A stretch of DNA of 50,685 bases. Source: Caulobacter sp. Root1455. Lineage in GTDB: Bacteria > Pseudomonadota > Alphaproteobacteria > Caulobacterales > Caulobacteraceae. This document shows positions 50,557 to 50,685 of the stretch, piece by piece. Where the stretch lies: the NCBI RefSeq assembly GCF_001426905.1, contig NZ_LMFQ01000011.1, positions 1 through 50,685 on the forward strand. The letters are read 5' to 3'. How positions within the stretch are numbered: the first letter of the stretch is position 1; each line of letters begins with the position of its first letter. Under the pieces are notes generated by a model. It was not told where the DNA came from. It saw only the letters and a program-made list of their open reading frames with translations, and ran no database searches. A program made the position numbers and the translations under genes.

Positions 50557-50685
50557 CTAAGGTGAAGTCTTGGCGACAACCGGCCTTGCCCAGGCGGGCC
50601 GTTGATCGAGTTTGTAGGCGCGTTTGGGCAGGGTGTAGGTGAGGTCGACGATCAGTTCGGCGGCCTCGACCTCGTCCATGCGGTG
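50557..50685 (-). CDS. C-terminal fragment of an unidentified protein
   Basis: The window ends inside a minus-strand gene. The last 42 codons before the TAG at 50557-50559 read HRMDEVEAAELIVD, then LTYTLPKRAYKLDQ and RPAWARPVV. Codon use is like that of the neighbours. I cannot name the family from this piece. Its place upstream of rhaT suggests a rhamnose or sugar gene. Confidence 0.55.
   Translation of the reverse strand, partial: HRMDEVEAAELIVDLTYTLPKRAYKLDQRPAWARPVVAKTSP

Overview
The window is GC-rich (roughly 68-70% by eye), densely packed bacterial chromosome. Gene content and signals point to an alphaproteobacterium of the Caulobacter group: a consensus CtrA box, a DUF2336 protein, a czcCBA-type efflux operon, an OxyR/KatG pair with OxyR boxes, a globin-coupled chemoreceptor and RhaT beside an IclR regulator. 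The genus is inferred from these features, not proven. I see no rRNA, tRNA, CRISPR array, prophage or insertion sequence. The right edge cuts a gene on the minus strand.

Layout. 1-7.5 kb: a TonB protein facing a signal-less lytic transglycosylase under a CtrA box, a CaiB-type CoA-transferase, a membrane hybrid histidine kinase, a DUF2336 protein and a Nudix hydrolase. 7.5-10.3 kb: a large cytoplasmic sulfatase preceded by a gene-free stretch. 10.4-20.2 kb: oxyR, a divergent Fur-family gene, a four-gene Mla/MCE lipid transport operon with a divergent glucan biosynthesis gene, and katG. Both oxyR and katG carry candidate OxyR boxes. 20.2-26.2 kb: an SRPBCC/ArsR pair with a palindromic operator, a soluble globin-coupled chemoreceptor, an orphan flavin-dependent halogenase and a CPA2 antiporter with a clear terminator. 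26.3-27.1 kb: a Phd/PIN toxin-antitoxin pair.

27.1-41.2 kb is the most unusual part, a metal and redox stress island. It holds a czcCBA-type HME-RND efflux operon led by a Cys/His-rich exported protein, a GlxA-type (DJ-1 plus AraC) regulator, a di-heme peroxidase overlapping a YtkA/FixH-like protein, a 41-residue protein with 11 cysteines that looks like a metallothionein, a small membrane protein, an exported DJ-1/PfpI protein related to the regulator's own sensor domain, and a cupin/MFS pair divergent from a LysR gene. Three intergenic regions in the island share related sequence blocks (built on CGGAAATG, TGACATTT and TTGTCGC), which suggests one regulon, probably under the GlxA-type protein.

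41.2-50.7 kb: a LacI regulator with a sugar-type MFS transporter, a SpoU-type RNA methyltransferase, an exported esterase, a WYL regulator divergent from a glutathione S-transferase, two tiny hydrophilic proteins, a lipoprotein, and an IclR regulator next to RhaT, which probably begins a rhamnose locus running off the window. Five large intergenic palindromes, in at least three families, sit close behind genes. Two of them (near 2.1 and 12.2 kb) differ by coordinated changes that preserve base pairing.
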